Below, piece by piece: positions 13,701 to 23,060 of a DNA stretch of 64,000 bases. Position 1 is the first letter of the stretch. Each line of letters begins with the position of its first letter. The DNA is from Undaria pinnatifida (taxonomy: Eukaryota; Sar; Phaeophyceae; Laminariales; Alariaceae). The DNA lies in NCBI GenBank assembly GCA_012845835.1, contig JABAKD010000020.1, positions 16,280,306 to 16,344,305 on the forward strand, given 5' to 3'. The position numbers and the translations under genes were made by a program. Below the pieces are notes generated by a model. That model was given only the letters and a program-made list of their open reading frames with translations. It made no database searches and had not been told where the DNA came from.

Positions 13701-16700
13701 CCAAAAAAAGGTATACCTCTATCGTAGCACGCGTCGAGATTTTTATCGCTGCCTGATCCGCCCCGACTCAACCCGCAAGTTCTTGAAGACCTCTGCCCCG
13801 ACCCGCGGGCCGGGTCATGAAAAGCCCTGTTTTTTTTTCGACTCTTTGTTTCCCTCTGAGTTCCAAAAGGGGTTAATGCTATCGCTGCCGAATTCTAACA
13901 CACCATTACCATTTCCGAAAAAACGAAGTGGACAAGGTACGTACCTCCCTCTCCCCTCCACCCACGCTGAAACAACCCCCCCCCGAAAACTGGTATATAT
14001 ATAGTCGTACCGTGATTTGAACCCGACCGTATCAAGGCCAAACGCTTTTCGAAAGCGGACGTTCTCCCTTAAAACGGTTTTTCGATCCAGCGAGCGGAAG
14101 AGCGGAATGCTACTTTTCTTTAATTAAAATGGCCGATCCAACAAGAAGCAGGATTCCATCCAAAACAAATGTCACACTAAAAATAAATATGTACGCCCTG
14201 TGCCTCCCGCCCCCCGTCCCCCCCCCCCTCCCACCTCCGCGAGAAAGAGAAAACAACAACAATGTTTCTGTCGCTCCTCCTTGCTACCTGGTACATACCA
14301 ACAACCCACCTTTTAAGCTCGCTGCTAAGGTCGGACATCCTCCGCGACCTCGAGGTGGCCATCGCCGCCTCCTCGCCCACCCTCTTGCTCAGCTGCACTG
14401 TGCGCGACTCCACCACGATCGGAGCCTCCTCCTCCTTCTCCTTCTCCTCCGCCACCACCTCCACCGCTGCCTCCGCCTTCACCTCCACTACCACTTCCTT
14501 CTCTACCTCCAAACCCTTCCCTTCCCCTTCCCCTTCCCCTCCCACCGGTGCCGGTGCCGCCGCTTCTATTCCCGCCGACGGGGCCGTCTTTGGCTCTTCC
14601 GTCGCTGACTCCGTTGACGTCGTGACGGTAGCAGCCGCGCTAGCCGCGACCTCGGTTACCCCCCCCTGACCCGGCATAAATGGGGACGGGAGAGGGGCGG
14701 GGGGGGGAGGGGGGAGTACGTATTTGTTGCTTTCCTCAGTCATTTGACCATTGACCACGCATCCCCTTTGAGACGGAGCCCTGTTGCTACTCCTAATAGG
14801 CATCTCCCACATTTTTTTGGGGGGGGAGGCAGCGATGCTGATTGATAGCTGTTAATATAAAACTAGGGAGGGTTGAGCTTTAGCGATGCTGTTGGTCGAT
14901 GTCATAAGTACTATAAAAAATAAATAAATATATATATACAGGCCGTGCTAACCGCGACCTTGGTGACCCCACCTGCCGCGGCGTGAGCGAGGAGGAGGTT
15001 GAGATGGGGGGGGGGGGGGGGGGGGGGGGGGGTAGCGACTCTACTACGTCGGCGTTAATCAAATTTACCATTTTAGGCCTAGGTATCCGGGCAAAATACA
15101 AAAAACATCATATGGCATGATACGATACCGCCGCATGGGTTTTATTCAAGGGTGGTCATGGGGCCGCAGCGCAGGCCCCATGACCACGGGATGGGACGGG
15201 TTTGCTCTCCGCAGGCGGGATAATTTTTGGGTCCCATTGTGTGCGTTACGGGATCCCGCGGTCAGAATATTACGGTCCCACTTTAATGGAATGGGACGAG
15301 CCCACTTGGGCTGTATGTGGGATGGGGATGGGACGGGAAGCTGGGACGCCTTTCATCAATGGGGACCACATGGGAATCCACAAAAACCGAGATGGGATGG
15401 GATGGGATGGGACTAGTGTGTCACACGATGGGGGGACGCCGCTGGGACTGTGTCATTGGCAATGTGGGATTGTACGTGAGATCCAGTACGGGACCACATC
15501 CCCAACAACCAACTCCGAACGAGAAGCAAACCATAGTCTATACGGTAATTATTTGCAGGTTGTTGTCGTATTCTGTATTCTCCAAGGATGAGGGGCTGCA
15601 CCAAACAAAATGCACAATGCCCCCAAACCTAGCCACCCAACCCCGAACCCAACACAAGCAAGTAGACGAGAAATGAGAACTGGAGAAACTGAGTTTTGAA
15701 AACGCAAACCCATAGTGTAACAAAAAATAAAAAATAAAACAAGTGAATACCGACGGAAGTCTCCCTGCAGACCAAGCTTCTCATGTTGATATTTCTACCA
15801 AATTGAAATAGGGGAAACATTCGTGAGACCGGCCGCAGCATCCATGGCGTTCACTGCTGCTTCTCTGCTCGATTTTCGCTCATCCTCCAAAGCATCCAGA
15901 TCCCCCAACAACTAGCCCAGCCCGGGGATAAGGTGCTTGTTGAGCCTAAGGAAAAAAGTCTTGTCAACCTTGCCTGGTGATGATTTCGCACGAAGGTCGC
16001 TCACGATCAGCTTGAGGGCGGAAAAATTCCTTTCTGCTTGGCAACTGGTGGCATCAACACCAAGGTAAAACCAAGGTACAACATCGGAGATTCGAATATA
16101 TATACGTATATATATATTGAAATACTCCGTATATGATATCCCACGAAGAAGATTCTATTGTACTTTCAAACACTGTTGTGTGTGTCCCGAACGCTGCAAA
16201 ACATTCTATTTGTAGAAGGAATATGCTCTATTTGGATGGGTAAGTCTCGCGCCAAGAGTTCCCATGGGACGGGAGTAGCTGCGTTGACAGCGGGTTGGGA
16301 CGGGAGTAGCTGTGCCAATGCTGGGATGGGAAGCAGGTGGGACGGGAGCGGAGATTTATCGGTTATGTGGGAGCAAGTGGGGTAGGAATTCGCGATGGGA
16401 TGGGAATGGGGTGGGATGGGCAGCACAAATATCACTGTGGGATTGCCGTCCCATCCCATCCCATCCCATCCCCGTCCCACATGCCCGTCCCATTCAATCC
16501 CATGACCACCATTGGTTTTATTATACACCACACTCCTGTATGCTATGGGCTTTACAATACACTACAACACACTACAATACACCATGCTGCATAACGAGTC
16601 AAACAATCGCATCCAAGCGGGAAAAATATGCATTTCGACGAGAAGGACGGCCTTATTTTCTAGGTTAAAAACAAAAAACACAGTACCTCACCTCCCCGGC

Positions 16701-17027
16701 CGAAACAGCCGCGGCGGGAGTTCCAGCCCCTTCCGCATCAGCCCCTCCCTCAGGCCCATCCTGGTCTCTGTCAAAGACGTTCCCCCGAGAGCAGAAGGTA
16801 CAGGGGGGTGAGAGGGGTGTCAGGGGTTTATCGGGGTGTTGAAGAGGAGGCATACATGGAACGGGCGGAAGGGGGAGATACATACATAAATGATATGAGA
16901 GAGAGGTCGCGCCGTCAGGTCAGCCTCACTTTCGTAGCTTCATGTACTCCGCGTAGGTCGTCGCCGATAGCTCCAGAGAGCCGCGGCCGATGCGGGCCAG
17001 CGAGGGGCGTGCCGACCATGCCGACAC
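454..17027 (-). CDS. Coiled-coil protein of unknown family, 13 exons, partial at both ends
   Basis: Exons in transcript order: 17027-16930, 16760-16692, 14639-14310, 11328-11226, 8830-8735, 8240-8175, 7652-7593, 7219-7088, 5296-5117, 4089-3982, 3592-3423, 1610-1535, 612-454. All have AG/GT borders and compatible phases, giving 549 codons without a stop. An N-proximal basic segment (MGLREGLMRKGLELPPRLF) is followed by an acidic Glu/Lys/Ala linker in the third exon. Charged helical segments follow, such as EIAEKQ-like runs, TELRGLLKEFDETIAEKQ and DMEASDAQVASLRTRLLD. The C-terminal half is Ala/Lys/Ser-rich amphipathic helix resembling LEA or structural coiled coils. I recognise no catalytic motif, signal peptide or membrane span. 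Upstream exons (above 17.03 kb) were not found and the 3' end lies left of the window. A cytoskeletal or scaffold role is possible but is only a guess. The gene model is well supported; the function is unknown. Confidence 0.75.
769..1035. repeat. (GAGT)n and (GGGT)n microsatellite in an intron
   Basis: About 100 bases of pure GAGT units (812-915) pass into GGGT units (about 927-1035). The GGGTGGGTGGGTGGGT runs on the plus strand satisfy the G-quadruplex pattern. The array lies in the intron between exons 1610-1535 and 612-454 of the coiled-coil gene. A similar GGGT tract lies in another intron at 9836-10020. Confidence 0.9.
1260..1400 (+). repeat. Diverged copy of the CGACGAAATC/CTCACAGCTG dispersed repeat
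   Basis: Contains the ordered landmarks of the family: TCCTTCACGAG..., a CGCGATCGAAGTA-like core, then GTTTTGACCAAAGTCTCG and ATCTCACAGGGCTGACGTG. It matches the copies at 10.9-11.1 and 32.1-32.3 kb in order and spacing but is more diverged. Confidence 0.5.
1700..3240. repeat. Cluster of about 20 short palindromes (TAACATAATGTTA type)
   Basis: A 14-15 base imperfect palindrome of the form TAACATNRTGTTA recurs about every 40-110 bases. Examples start near 1762, 1801, 1887, 2009, 2282, 2408, 2451, 2538, 2590, 2910, 2998, 3078 and 3166. The sequence between copies is not obviously repeated, so this is not a simple tandem array. The cluster lies wholly within the intron between exons 3592-3423 and 1610-1535. 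No long ORF is present. Confidence 0.8.
4095..4680. repeat. Degenerate CGCATACA / ACACGCGCATA simple repeat
   Basis: CA- and GCATAC-rich units (ACACGCGCATACA, CGCATACAACAC) recur irregularly through an intron of the coiled-coil gene. The same flavour of repeat occurs at 1-60 and 165-235. Long minus-strand ORFs here are artefacts of the repeat. Confidence 0.65.
5398..5775. repeat. (CCCAA)n / (CCCAAA)n array, interstitial telomere-like
   Basis: About 370 bases of CCCAA pentamers with interspersed CCCAAA hexamers. The other strand reads TTGGG and TTTGGG. The array lies in the intron just upstream of exon 5296-5117. ORFs of 190-204 codons on both strands here are repeat artefacts. The units resemble plant-type and algal telomere repeats but lack exact TTTAGGG heptamers. 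Confidence 0.9.
6235..6420 (-). repeat. Diverged inverted copy of the CGACGAAATC dispersed repeat
   Basis: CAGCTGCGAGTTCGACGAA...ATACTCATCTTTGCAAGCTGCG matches the reverse complement of the 11.05 kb copy (CTTGCAAAGATGAGTTTCG, then the CTCACAGCTG side). It lies within an intron. The rest of intron 5297-7087 holds a C-run (6120-6134), another (6687-6702) and no recognised feature. Confidence 0.5.
7040..7082. repeat. (GCAAG)n short tandem repeat beside an exon
   Basis: About eight GCAAG/GCCAG pentamers lie a few bases downstream (in transcript sense) of the donor of exon 7219-7088. Confidence 0.7.
7735..8160. repeat. G-rich then CT-rich low-complexity intron
   Basis: A run of G with few interruptions (7738-7865) includes GGGGAGGGGAGGGG. 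A CT-rich stretch (7950-8050) follows. The G-tracts could form quadruplexes. This is the intron between exons 8240-8175 and 7652-7593; no coding signal is seen. Confidence 0.7.
8310..8700. repeat. CAC/CCAT-rich low complexity with two small tandem duplications
   Basis: The segment CCACCACCACTCCACCTGCA... is present twice in tandem near 8437-8516. An adjacent CTACCATACCCCCCTCCCCG unit is duplicated at about 8590-8680. It is intronic, just downstream (in transcript sense) of exon 8830-8735. Confidence 0.7.
9170..9835. other. Intron stretch with no recognised gene
   Basis: Part of the intron between exons 11328-11226 and 8830-8735. Apart from the tRNA-like patch at 9625-9690, no coding or repeat signal was recognised. 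Confidence 0.5.
9625..9690 (+). tRNA. tRNA-like sequence, probably a pseudogene or SINE head
   Basis: Contains a T-arm-like hairpin (GTGGG TTCAACT CCCAG) and an anticodon-arm-like hairpin (TCAAC TTTAGA GTTGA). An A-box-like TGGCTCGGCGAT is also present, and the B box GGTTCAACTCC differs from consensus by one base. The acceptor ends do not pair and the anticodon loop has an odd length, so a functional tRNA is unlikely. Confidence 0.35.
9836..10020. repeat. (GGGT)n-rich tract
   Basis: Imperfect GGGT/GAGT tetramers similar to 769-1035, with plus-strand quadruplex potential, in an intron of the coiled-coil gene. Confidence 0.8.
10140..11130 (+). repeat. Long dispersed repeat with poly-C arms, copy 1
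   Basis: Begins near the poly-C at 10187-10203 and holds several C-runs, the longest region being about 10635-10722. It ends with CCTGTTGACCCTGATAGC, GGGGAGTCGCCGACCTAT, CTTGCAAAGATGAGTTTCG and ATCTTCGATCTCACAGCTGG. The same landmarks occur in reverse order and orientation at 59110-60000, giving an inverted pair about 48 kb apart. Partial copies lie at 32108-32300 and 60690-60900. No protein is encoded. Confidence 0.85.
11335..11825. repeat. GGTATCAGGTATC minisatellite
   Basis: Short units GGTATCGGGTATCA and variants (GGTATCAGG, GGGTATCGG, AGGTACCAG) repeat irregularly over about 490 bases. The array starts a few bases upstream (in transcript sense) of the acceptor of exon 11328-11226. A 30-base block (GGCGATCACGTT...TCGCGAACGACC) inside the array at about 11422-11463 copies part of that exon. 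Confidence 0.85.
12180..12830. repeat. GATC-rich minisatellite, copy 1
   Basis: Units of about 60-75 bases of the form CACGATCTAGATCATCTA...CAGTAGATCCTGTATCTGCCGTTATGAGATG recur about six times. The array ends in a unique tail (GAGATGTTGCGCAGTATCTG ... GGAAACGTTTGCTAGACC). Unit plus tail recur at 27254-27440. Confidence 0.8.
12980..13481 (+). other. Overlapping ORFs of 155 and 160 codons, coding status doubtful
   Basis: Two overlapping plus-strand frames are open. One contains MSFFSKRPRRASSSTSVTTL from position 13191, followed near 13279 by GTGAGG, a possible splice donor. No partner exon was found. The region lies in an intron of the minus-strand coiled-coil gene and runs into the CCCGACCCG dispersed repeat. 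A short nested exon is possible; a chance ORF is equally likely. Confidence 0.2.
13345..13835. repeat. Dispersed repeats: CCCGACCCG family and GTGCTACGATAGAGG family
   Basis: The flanks (13345-13465 and 13750-13830) carry GGGCTCTTCAAGGGTCGG..., CCCGACCCGAGCTGACCCG and GGGTCATGAAAAGCCCTG. These match 51935-52115. The centre (13465-13735) carries GCGTGCTACGATAGAGGGGT, CGGATGAAAAAATC, CATGCAAAAAAACG and CCGACGATTTTG, landmarks repeated in order at 48005-48500. This appears to be one element inserted in, or flanked by, another. Confidence 0.65.
14003..14086 (-). tRNA. tRNA-Ser(CGA)-like pseudogene
   Basis: On the minus strand, CCGCT-TTCGAAA-AGCG forms an anticodon arm with a perfect serine-type loop and anticodon CGA (bases 14049-14051). 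A short variable region follows, then a T-arm (TCGGG TTCAAAT CACGG) with one mismatch. A D-loop-like GGTTTTAAGG precedes it. The 5' acceptor strand complementary to TACGACT is missing, so this is a degenerate tRNA gene or tRNA-derived SINE head. Confidence 0.45.
14880..15110 (-). repeat. Partial duplicate of an exon start of the coiled-coil gene
   Basis: GGCCGTGCTAACCGCGACC TTGGTGACCCCACC (14940-14975) resembles 14633-14665 (AGCCGCGCTAGCCGCGACC TCGGTTACC), the start of exon 14639-14310 and its acceptor. A 30-base G-run follows at 15007-15032. The duplicate encodes nothing long. Confidence 0.4.
15120..15420. repeat. GGGAT/GGGACGGG-rich low complexity
   Basis: Degenerate ATGGGACGGG and GGGATGGGAT units. 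Overlapping plus-strand ORFs of 99-129 codons (Trp/Gly-rich) are artefacts of the repeat. A second block is at 16250-16500. Confidence 0.7.
16075..16135. repeat. (TA)n-rich patch
   Basis: ATATATATACGTATATATATATTG, a short AT microsatellite in the intron between exons 16760-16692 and 14639-14310. Between 15500 and 16250 nothing else was recognised. Confidence 0.6.
16250..16505. repeat. GGGATGGGAT / ATCCCATCCC inverted low-complexity block
   Basis: Plus-strand GATGGGATGGGAATGGGG (16394-16422) is followed at 16450-16475 by CCCATCCCATCCCATCCCAT. The two arms can pair as a hairpin with a loop of about 25 bases. Units are shared with 15120-15420. Confidence 0.7.
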
Positions 17028-17030
17028 CTG

Positions 17031-20000
17031 ATTCAATCGAAAGAGGAAATACGGAACACAAACACGTTGTCAGTTTCTTTAAAACGCAAAAAATCATGGA
17101 GCATGAAATGTTGTCAGTTTCTTGAAGCAAAAATCATGGAACATAATATGTCGGTTTCCTTAAGCAAAACTCATGGAACACAACGGTTTGTCGATTCCGT
17201 GAAGCAAAACGCAATAATTTTGTGTTTGTACCGTACGAATCACTAAGATGACCCATTTATTTAATAGTACGGTACGGCTGTGAGTTGGCTGACCATACTA
17301 AAGTCGCCGACCAGGTAGTAGTTGCCTATCACAGACGCTGAAAAATTACGGAGTTCTGCGTCTATTCTATGCATCTACCCTGTGCGTTCATCGCTCGACA
17401 TGCGGTGATCAAATTATTTGCGAGTAAGTTACGGTAGTTGGCATTTATTTCCACCACCCAAGTAATAACTACATAGCCGTGGAATATATATGTCGAGAGA
17501 GAACCCACTTCACCTTTTGTCTTTTTGTGTGTGGCGAATGTACGACTGGCTCAAGCCATGATGTACATGTGTTTCCGATTTGATTTTTGATTTTTTTTTC
17601 CTCGGGTATTCTTCCACTCCGGGTTGCCGGAGCTAGTCCTGTGACCGCGGACAAGATTATGCTAGTTACCGGAGACCAACAACAACAGCACCCCAACCAT
17701 TTCGGGAAATAAAAGGGGGGGGAATATCGGGGGGGAAGGTTATTGCAGCGCCGATCACACGAAGCAACCCGCGCTGCCGGGGTACTCGGACAACAATGCA
17801 CGGAGGCCTCCGCCACGTGCGCATCATCATGACGGCTGTTAAATAGTCGAACTGCCGCGCGCTCGCACTACCCCATGGTATCTTAGGCGATTGGCAGGAC
17901 CGTGCGTACTTCACACGTGTTTGGTTGATTGTACCCGGGTCCCGACAAGGTTCCGACAGGTTTAAATGAACAGCAGTGGTGCAAAGACTGTTTGTGTGTA
18001 TCAATACTGAGTCCTATCAATAGCAACCCTGTCGGGACCCAGGTGAACTATTTACAATTTACCACCAGCTGAGGGTATTAATACTCAGGCTTAGCGACCA
18101 ACACTAAGGAATGCCAGGTGCGGTCTTGTCAATCTCATAAATAATATTAACCCTTTTACGGCTTCAATCGGAAGAAAAAACGCCCCAAGAAAAATGAAAT
18201 GCGGTTGCACAATACGCCACACGAAGCAGTCCGGGCCCAGGCTTCTGGGTAAGGGGGAGGGGTGTCCGCAGCCAACGCGACGGTAGAAGGTACACGACAC
18301 GCGCACAGCATACTGATAGTACTGTACGTACTAGCACAGCAGCGGCACGCTCTTCCTAGGCGAGTGATAATAACGAACTTCTCTTGTTTTTGGTCGATAT
18401 GTGTGGGTCCCAGAAGGGGCAATGGTGGGAACGCGCCAGCCGTATGATTTGCATCACGCCGCGTGTGTGCCGGAGATGTCCTCGCATTGTCTATTGCTAG
18501 GGAAACGCCCCTCAGCCTGCTTGGTCTGACCGATGCTGAAATCGTCACTTGAAAATATATACCTACCCCCCGCCCTCAAAGGGCTTAAAAACAGCAGTAG
18601 AGCGGCACAACAGCAGTCAGTAGCGGTACGAGTACGTCACCCCGTCATCCTTTTGACGGCGTCCGCGCGTACCAGGTTATCTACGCACGCTTGTATTAAT
18701 AGTGAGGACGGAGAGACTTGTGTCTGACATTTTCATGCGTGCTACTAAATGCTATGAATAGTACCTGCACAGACAGACAGCAATTACACCACCACACCGC
18801 CGCCCACCCGTTCGCGCCGTTACACCACCGTCACCAACAACTAAACCATCAATAGCTCCAACAAAAATAGCGTGTGCCCTGTCGAGGGTTGGCCACACGC
18901 GAGCACAAGCAGCAGCAGCAGCAGTAGCAGCAGCGGCAGTAGCAGCAGCAGCAGCAGTCAGCCGCCGAGAACCCCATGGATTGCACATAGACTGCAAGAA
19001 CTGCCACGTTGGCATCGAGGCCAAAATTCGTTTTCATCAAGTACCAGGTACGTAGTCGCCATCGAACGGGTGGAAACATCGGTTTAACATGAAGAACACA
19101 TACCTTGAGCCTTGATTGAGCACAGGTCACGATTACTATAAAAACTGACGACGGGGTTCATTTCAGCATGGCAACCAACCCTCAGCACCGGTTCTTCGGT
19201 CAATATTTTGTCGTTCAATGCGAGAAAAAAAAGCCTCAAGTTCTCATCATTCGAACGAACAAGAGCGGGCGCCCCTGTACTCGGAATTTGACACGCACAT
19301 AAAACATCATCGTCAAAGTCTTAGGACAGTCAGTAGCTTGAGTGGGGACGCATGCAACAACGCTTTATGGAACAAGAAATCAGAGTCTATATTGTCGTTT
19401 GGAGCGCACTTCAACACAAGAAAGACGCTTCGGACGACTTGACATTAAGTTATCAGTAGCCGGTAGGTGGAAGACTTGCCTGCCTCGAGCTCTGCACAGC
19501 CGTGCACCGAGTACCCCCTCCAAACCGCCCGGTGGCGCAGTAGAACCCATCCACCTGTTATCATACACGTGACATAATAATTACCGGTAGACAGCTGCCG
19601 TGTGTGAGTCACGAAACGCCTCGCTCAGAGATGATAGGCTTGCACGAGAGCGAAGAGAGTTGCTACTCGTGCGTACCATGAACATGTCATGCATAACATG
19701 AACATGACGCAATCATGCAGGCAAGTAAACTGCTGTGAAGTGTACCAGCTACGTAGATAGTCTAGAGGGTTGCCCACCAAGCGGTCGGTGCCTAAGCAAG
19801 CCGTGCTTAAGACCATTTGAGTTCGCCGCGTAGCACAAACGATGGCACGGTATATAGAGCAACTTCCCTCCTAGGGCATGGTGCGGTCAACAGCTCGCGA
19901 GAGATGCAAGGCACGTGCTCGTGGAGCGTGGAGCTGGTGCGAGCGGCTTGCATCAGAATGTGCGACGTGTGCAGGCAGTCATAAGAGACAGTCGCACGCA

Positions 20001-20748
20001 TACCTTGGTCACCACTCCAAGCAGCAGCAGCATCACCGCCGACACGCATCGCATGTCCTTCACAGCCAATCGTTCTCTCCCTGCTTGCCTTGCCATGGTC
20101 AGCGCTGAGTGGTCCGCCCGTTGCGCAGTCAACAGAGCAACACACTGAGGAACCTCTACAACTCAGAACTACAACAGAGCAGGGGACATGTCGGGGTCGC
20201 AGACACAAGTCCCAACAAATGCCTCCCAGGTCATTATAATAGATTTTTCGAGTTTTCGGTTATCGTAAGAAGATCCGAGATCCGAGATCCGAGATCCGAG
20301 ATCCCACACAGAGTTCGAGCCGTAGGCCGCTTGCTCGGGTGGTCTAGTAATAGTAAGACCCCCTATATTGCAGAGCTATACCTGGCATAGATCTACGTAG
20401 CGAATGGATAGAAACGACTCTGGAGTGGTGTCGCTGTTCATGTAGACTATGGTCCTATTATTAGAAGATATCCGGTCGGCGTTGATGGTGATATTCGTAG
20501 GGCGGGGCGAAGCGAAGCGGGTGACGCAAGATTCACATTTCACCACGACAAAAAAAGGCCACAGCAGGTATGAATGCATTTCATTCCAGTACCGGGTATG
20601 ATACACAGAGAGTGGAGTGCGTGTTTTATAAAACTATGATATTTCAAGTACGTCAGCGGTGAGTTCGACCAGTTGAATGGTCGATAATCAGGCTGCTGCT
20701 GCTGCTGTTGGCGCTGCCGTTGGCAGTGGCTGGTGAAATACTTTTCAA
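17031..20748. other. Gene-poor stretch, possibly holding unrecognised 5' exons
   Basis: The coiled-coil gene must continue upstream here, but no exon with a matching phase was identified. A CAG/GCA trinucleotide run lies at 18902-18960. On the minus strand it reads as an alanine run within a frame open from about 19024 to 18752, starting MPTWQFLQSMCNPWGSRRLT. A donor-like GTACTA follows, but its phase does not match exon 17027-16930. A (GAGATCC)n run lies at 20275-20305. A small plus-strand ORF at 19168-19302 (MATNPQHRFFGQYFVVQCEK) has no recognised relative. Confidence 0.4.
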
Positions 20749-21509
20749 TCATTTCGTATGCAGGGTACAGGGAAAACAAGAGACCGGACCAGCGCGCCCA
20801 TCAATGGTCGGTTTCACTTTAGTTTTTTTATAGCCCCTGCCACCGCTGGACTCGAGCGTCGTCGTCCCCAACATTTCCGATATTTTCCAGAGCCCTGTGA
20901 TCCCAGAAAATGCGAGACGTCGTGCCCCAAAGGTAGCCTCGAGAGCCAGACTCGGCGCGTCGGACACCGATTTCCTGGGTGTCACTCCGTCTCGCCCGCG
21001 GGCGTGCGTCCAAACGCCAAGAAAGTGTCGGCTTTGACTCTGATGCCCATGCCCGCGATCTGAAACAATAGCTGCGCGCTCTCCTGGGGAGGGCTCCCGT
21101 TGGGGGGTCGGGAGCTCCAGTCCCCGCAGAGGGTGAAGTTACGGTGTCCATTTCGCGCGCGAGTTGGATTTCGTGCGTAGCGTTCTGATACGCTTTTGCG
21201 ACTACTCGGGTTTTTACTGGCGAGGTTTTTGACTATTCCGCCTTCGACCCCAGCATTTTCGCATGCATTTATTATTTCTCGGTAGTTTCCGATTTCCTAT
21301 ATGTTCCCATTCCCCGCTTTAATCTTCGTAGTAAAGCAATAGCTCTCGCGTCTGTCGATTCCGCCATTGCCGCAGGGGTTTCTGTAGTCCGTTTCACGTC
21401 TTCCGTTTCCCGTTTGTGGTTTCCTGACTTGGCATTTTTCTCGAGGCTTCTTAGCCTCGCAGGGCAGGAGTGTGGGAGGGGGCTTTGACAAGCCGCATTT
21501 TCGAGGCAT
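20749..21509 (-). pseudogene. Unknown protein remnant with a stop and a frameshift
   Basis: A minus-strand frame is open from ATG at 21509 (MPRKCGLSKPPPTLLPCEAK...) except for one TAG near 21297. It continues through NFTLCGDWSSRPPNGSPPQ and ESAQLLFQIAGMGIRVKADT to a TGA near 20988. Coding flavour then continues in another frame (SDAPSLALEATFGARRLAFS, GLWKISEML) to 20749. Residue composition looks protein-like in each part, which suggests a recently broken gene, perhaps transposon-derived. A 59-base GTAACT...CCCCAG intron is an alternative reading. I recognise no family. Confidence 0.4.
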
Positions 21510-21799
21510 GGTCTAGACCGCAGATTCGGTGCTTCCCCGAATCTTCTATATATCTGTATGTACAGCTCTTTAGGGTGGGCTAGTGTTATGGCATTGTCCT
21601 GGAAGACTAAAAAAGCATATGGTCTGGTAGGATACAGAAAAGGTATAAAGGGTAAAAGGCTTTCACATGTGCTTTGAAGGTATGTGCGCGTGTAAGGAAA
21701 AGGGGGATGATGCAACTGCTTCATGGGCTTGCACCGCGTCAGTCGAGCGTTTAGTTCCATCCGTGGCTTGTGGGATTAATACGAGAGCTTCACCAATAC

Positions 21800-22450
21800 A
21801 AACTTAGTGAGTGGCCAACGTGGAACCTGCCTATTAATAGTAGTAGGGAGACCTGCAAGAAGGCGGCCTGTGTCTGTGAACAGCCCCTATAATACTATAA
21901 GATGCCCCCCTGCTTAATTTCTGCGGTGCCACGATATATACCTCTCTGCGTGCAGCTTGCCACGATGGGGTAGCGGAGACCAACGTCTACTGCAACGAGC
22001 TAACTTCGACCCCCCAGCATATCGAGCGTGACCACAGGAAACAATCCATCCATCACTTCATATCTCACTCAATGTCCCCCACCTCGCTCAAATAGCCTGG
22101 CGGACCGAACGACTGCCTCGGCCGAGGACCGTTTACGGCCGCAAGTCATTCTATGCGTTCTTACAAGGCCACAGAACCACATGACCAACAGTTATACACG
22201 CGAAACTATTGCGAGCTACCAGGTATGCATCTTGCCACAAGGTCCAATACCGTTAGGGCAACCGCGAAAATCGCATTGCTATTAGCACACGCACAACCAA
22301 CCAGCACACACCCATGCATGCACTAAGCTGTCGAAATTGGCAGCCCTCAGTACACTGTTACCGCGCGAAGCCGTCGCTCGCGGCGAAGCCATCGGCCGCT
22401 CCTGGTATATGAGGGGGGGCCGCTGTAGGCGTGGCTGGAGACGATTATGA
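21800..22450. other. No recognised feature
   Basis: Unremarkable sequence with short ORFs only. RSSAEAVVRSARLFER on the minus strand near 22085-22130, followed by GTGGGG, could be an exon, but no partner was found. Confidence 0.3.
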
Positions 22451-23060
22451 TCAGTGACGCACATCATCTCTATTTCTCCATGGCACTGTCATGAAGACCC
22501 AAGACGCACGACACTGCCCTTGCACGACGTGAAGGACCATGTCATTGCAAGGGCAATGCCACGGCAGCTGCAATGCTATGCGTCATGGCAATTTCCACGA
22601 CAATGCCATGGCACGGGCCACGACACTCGCCGTAGGCATAGCCCGCCACAAGGACACACTGCCATGGACGGACGTAGGGTTGAGGTTAAGGTTAGAGTTA
22701 GCTCTAGGGCTAGGAAAGCCATAGCACGGCGATGGTAGTCCCATGCCAGTGCCATGTGGCCTCCCATGGCACTGTCGTGGGACGTTTTCATGGCACGCCA
22801 CGGCAGTAGGTGGCACGAAAACTCACGTCAATGCCATCAAAGCCCATGGCATCGCCATGGTATTGCCATGGATGCCCATGAAGGTTCATAAACGTCCATG
22901 CACGCCCATAAAATGCCGTGAGCTCTTATGGTGCCCATGACATCGACAAGTCTATGACAGTACCATGACAGTGACATGAGAGCCTATTGCAGGAGTCATG
23001 ACACACCGTCGCATGCCATAGCGCTCCATAGCACGCCACGGAGCCGTTCTACGGTAGCCC
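22450..23060. repeat. CATGG/CCATGGC-rich sequence
   Basis: CATG and the palindromes CCATGG, GCCATGGC and ATGGCAT recur every 10-25 bases in both orientations over about 600 bases, often as CCATGGCA or ATGCCATGG. The irregular spacing rules out a simple tandem repeat. Six-frame ORFs here are rich in Met, His and Ala and look artefactual. More copies lie at 23330-23365. Confidence 0.6.

Noticed and set aside
14177..14812. 211-codon ORF taken as one uninterrupted coding block
   Set aside because: A donor at 14309 (AAAAG|GTGGGT) and phase agreement with exon 11328-11226 show that only 14639-14310 is coding.
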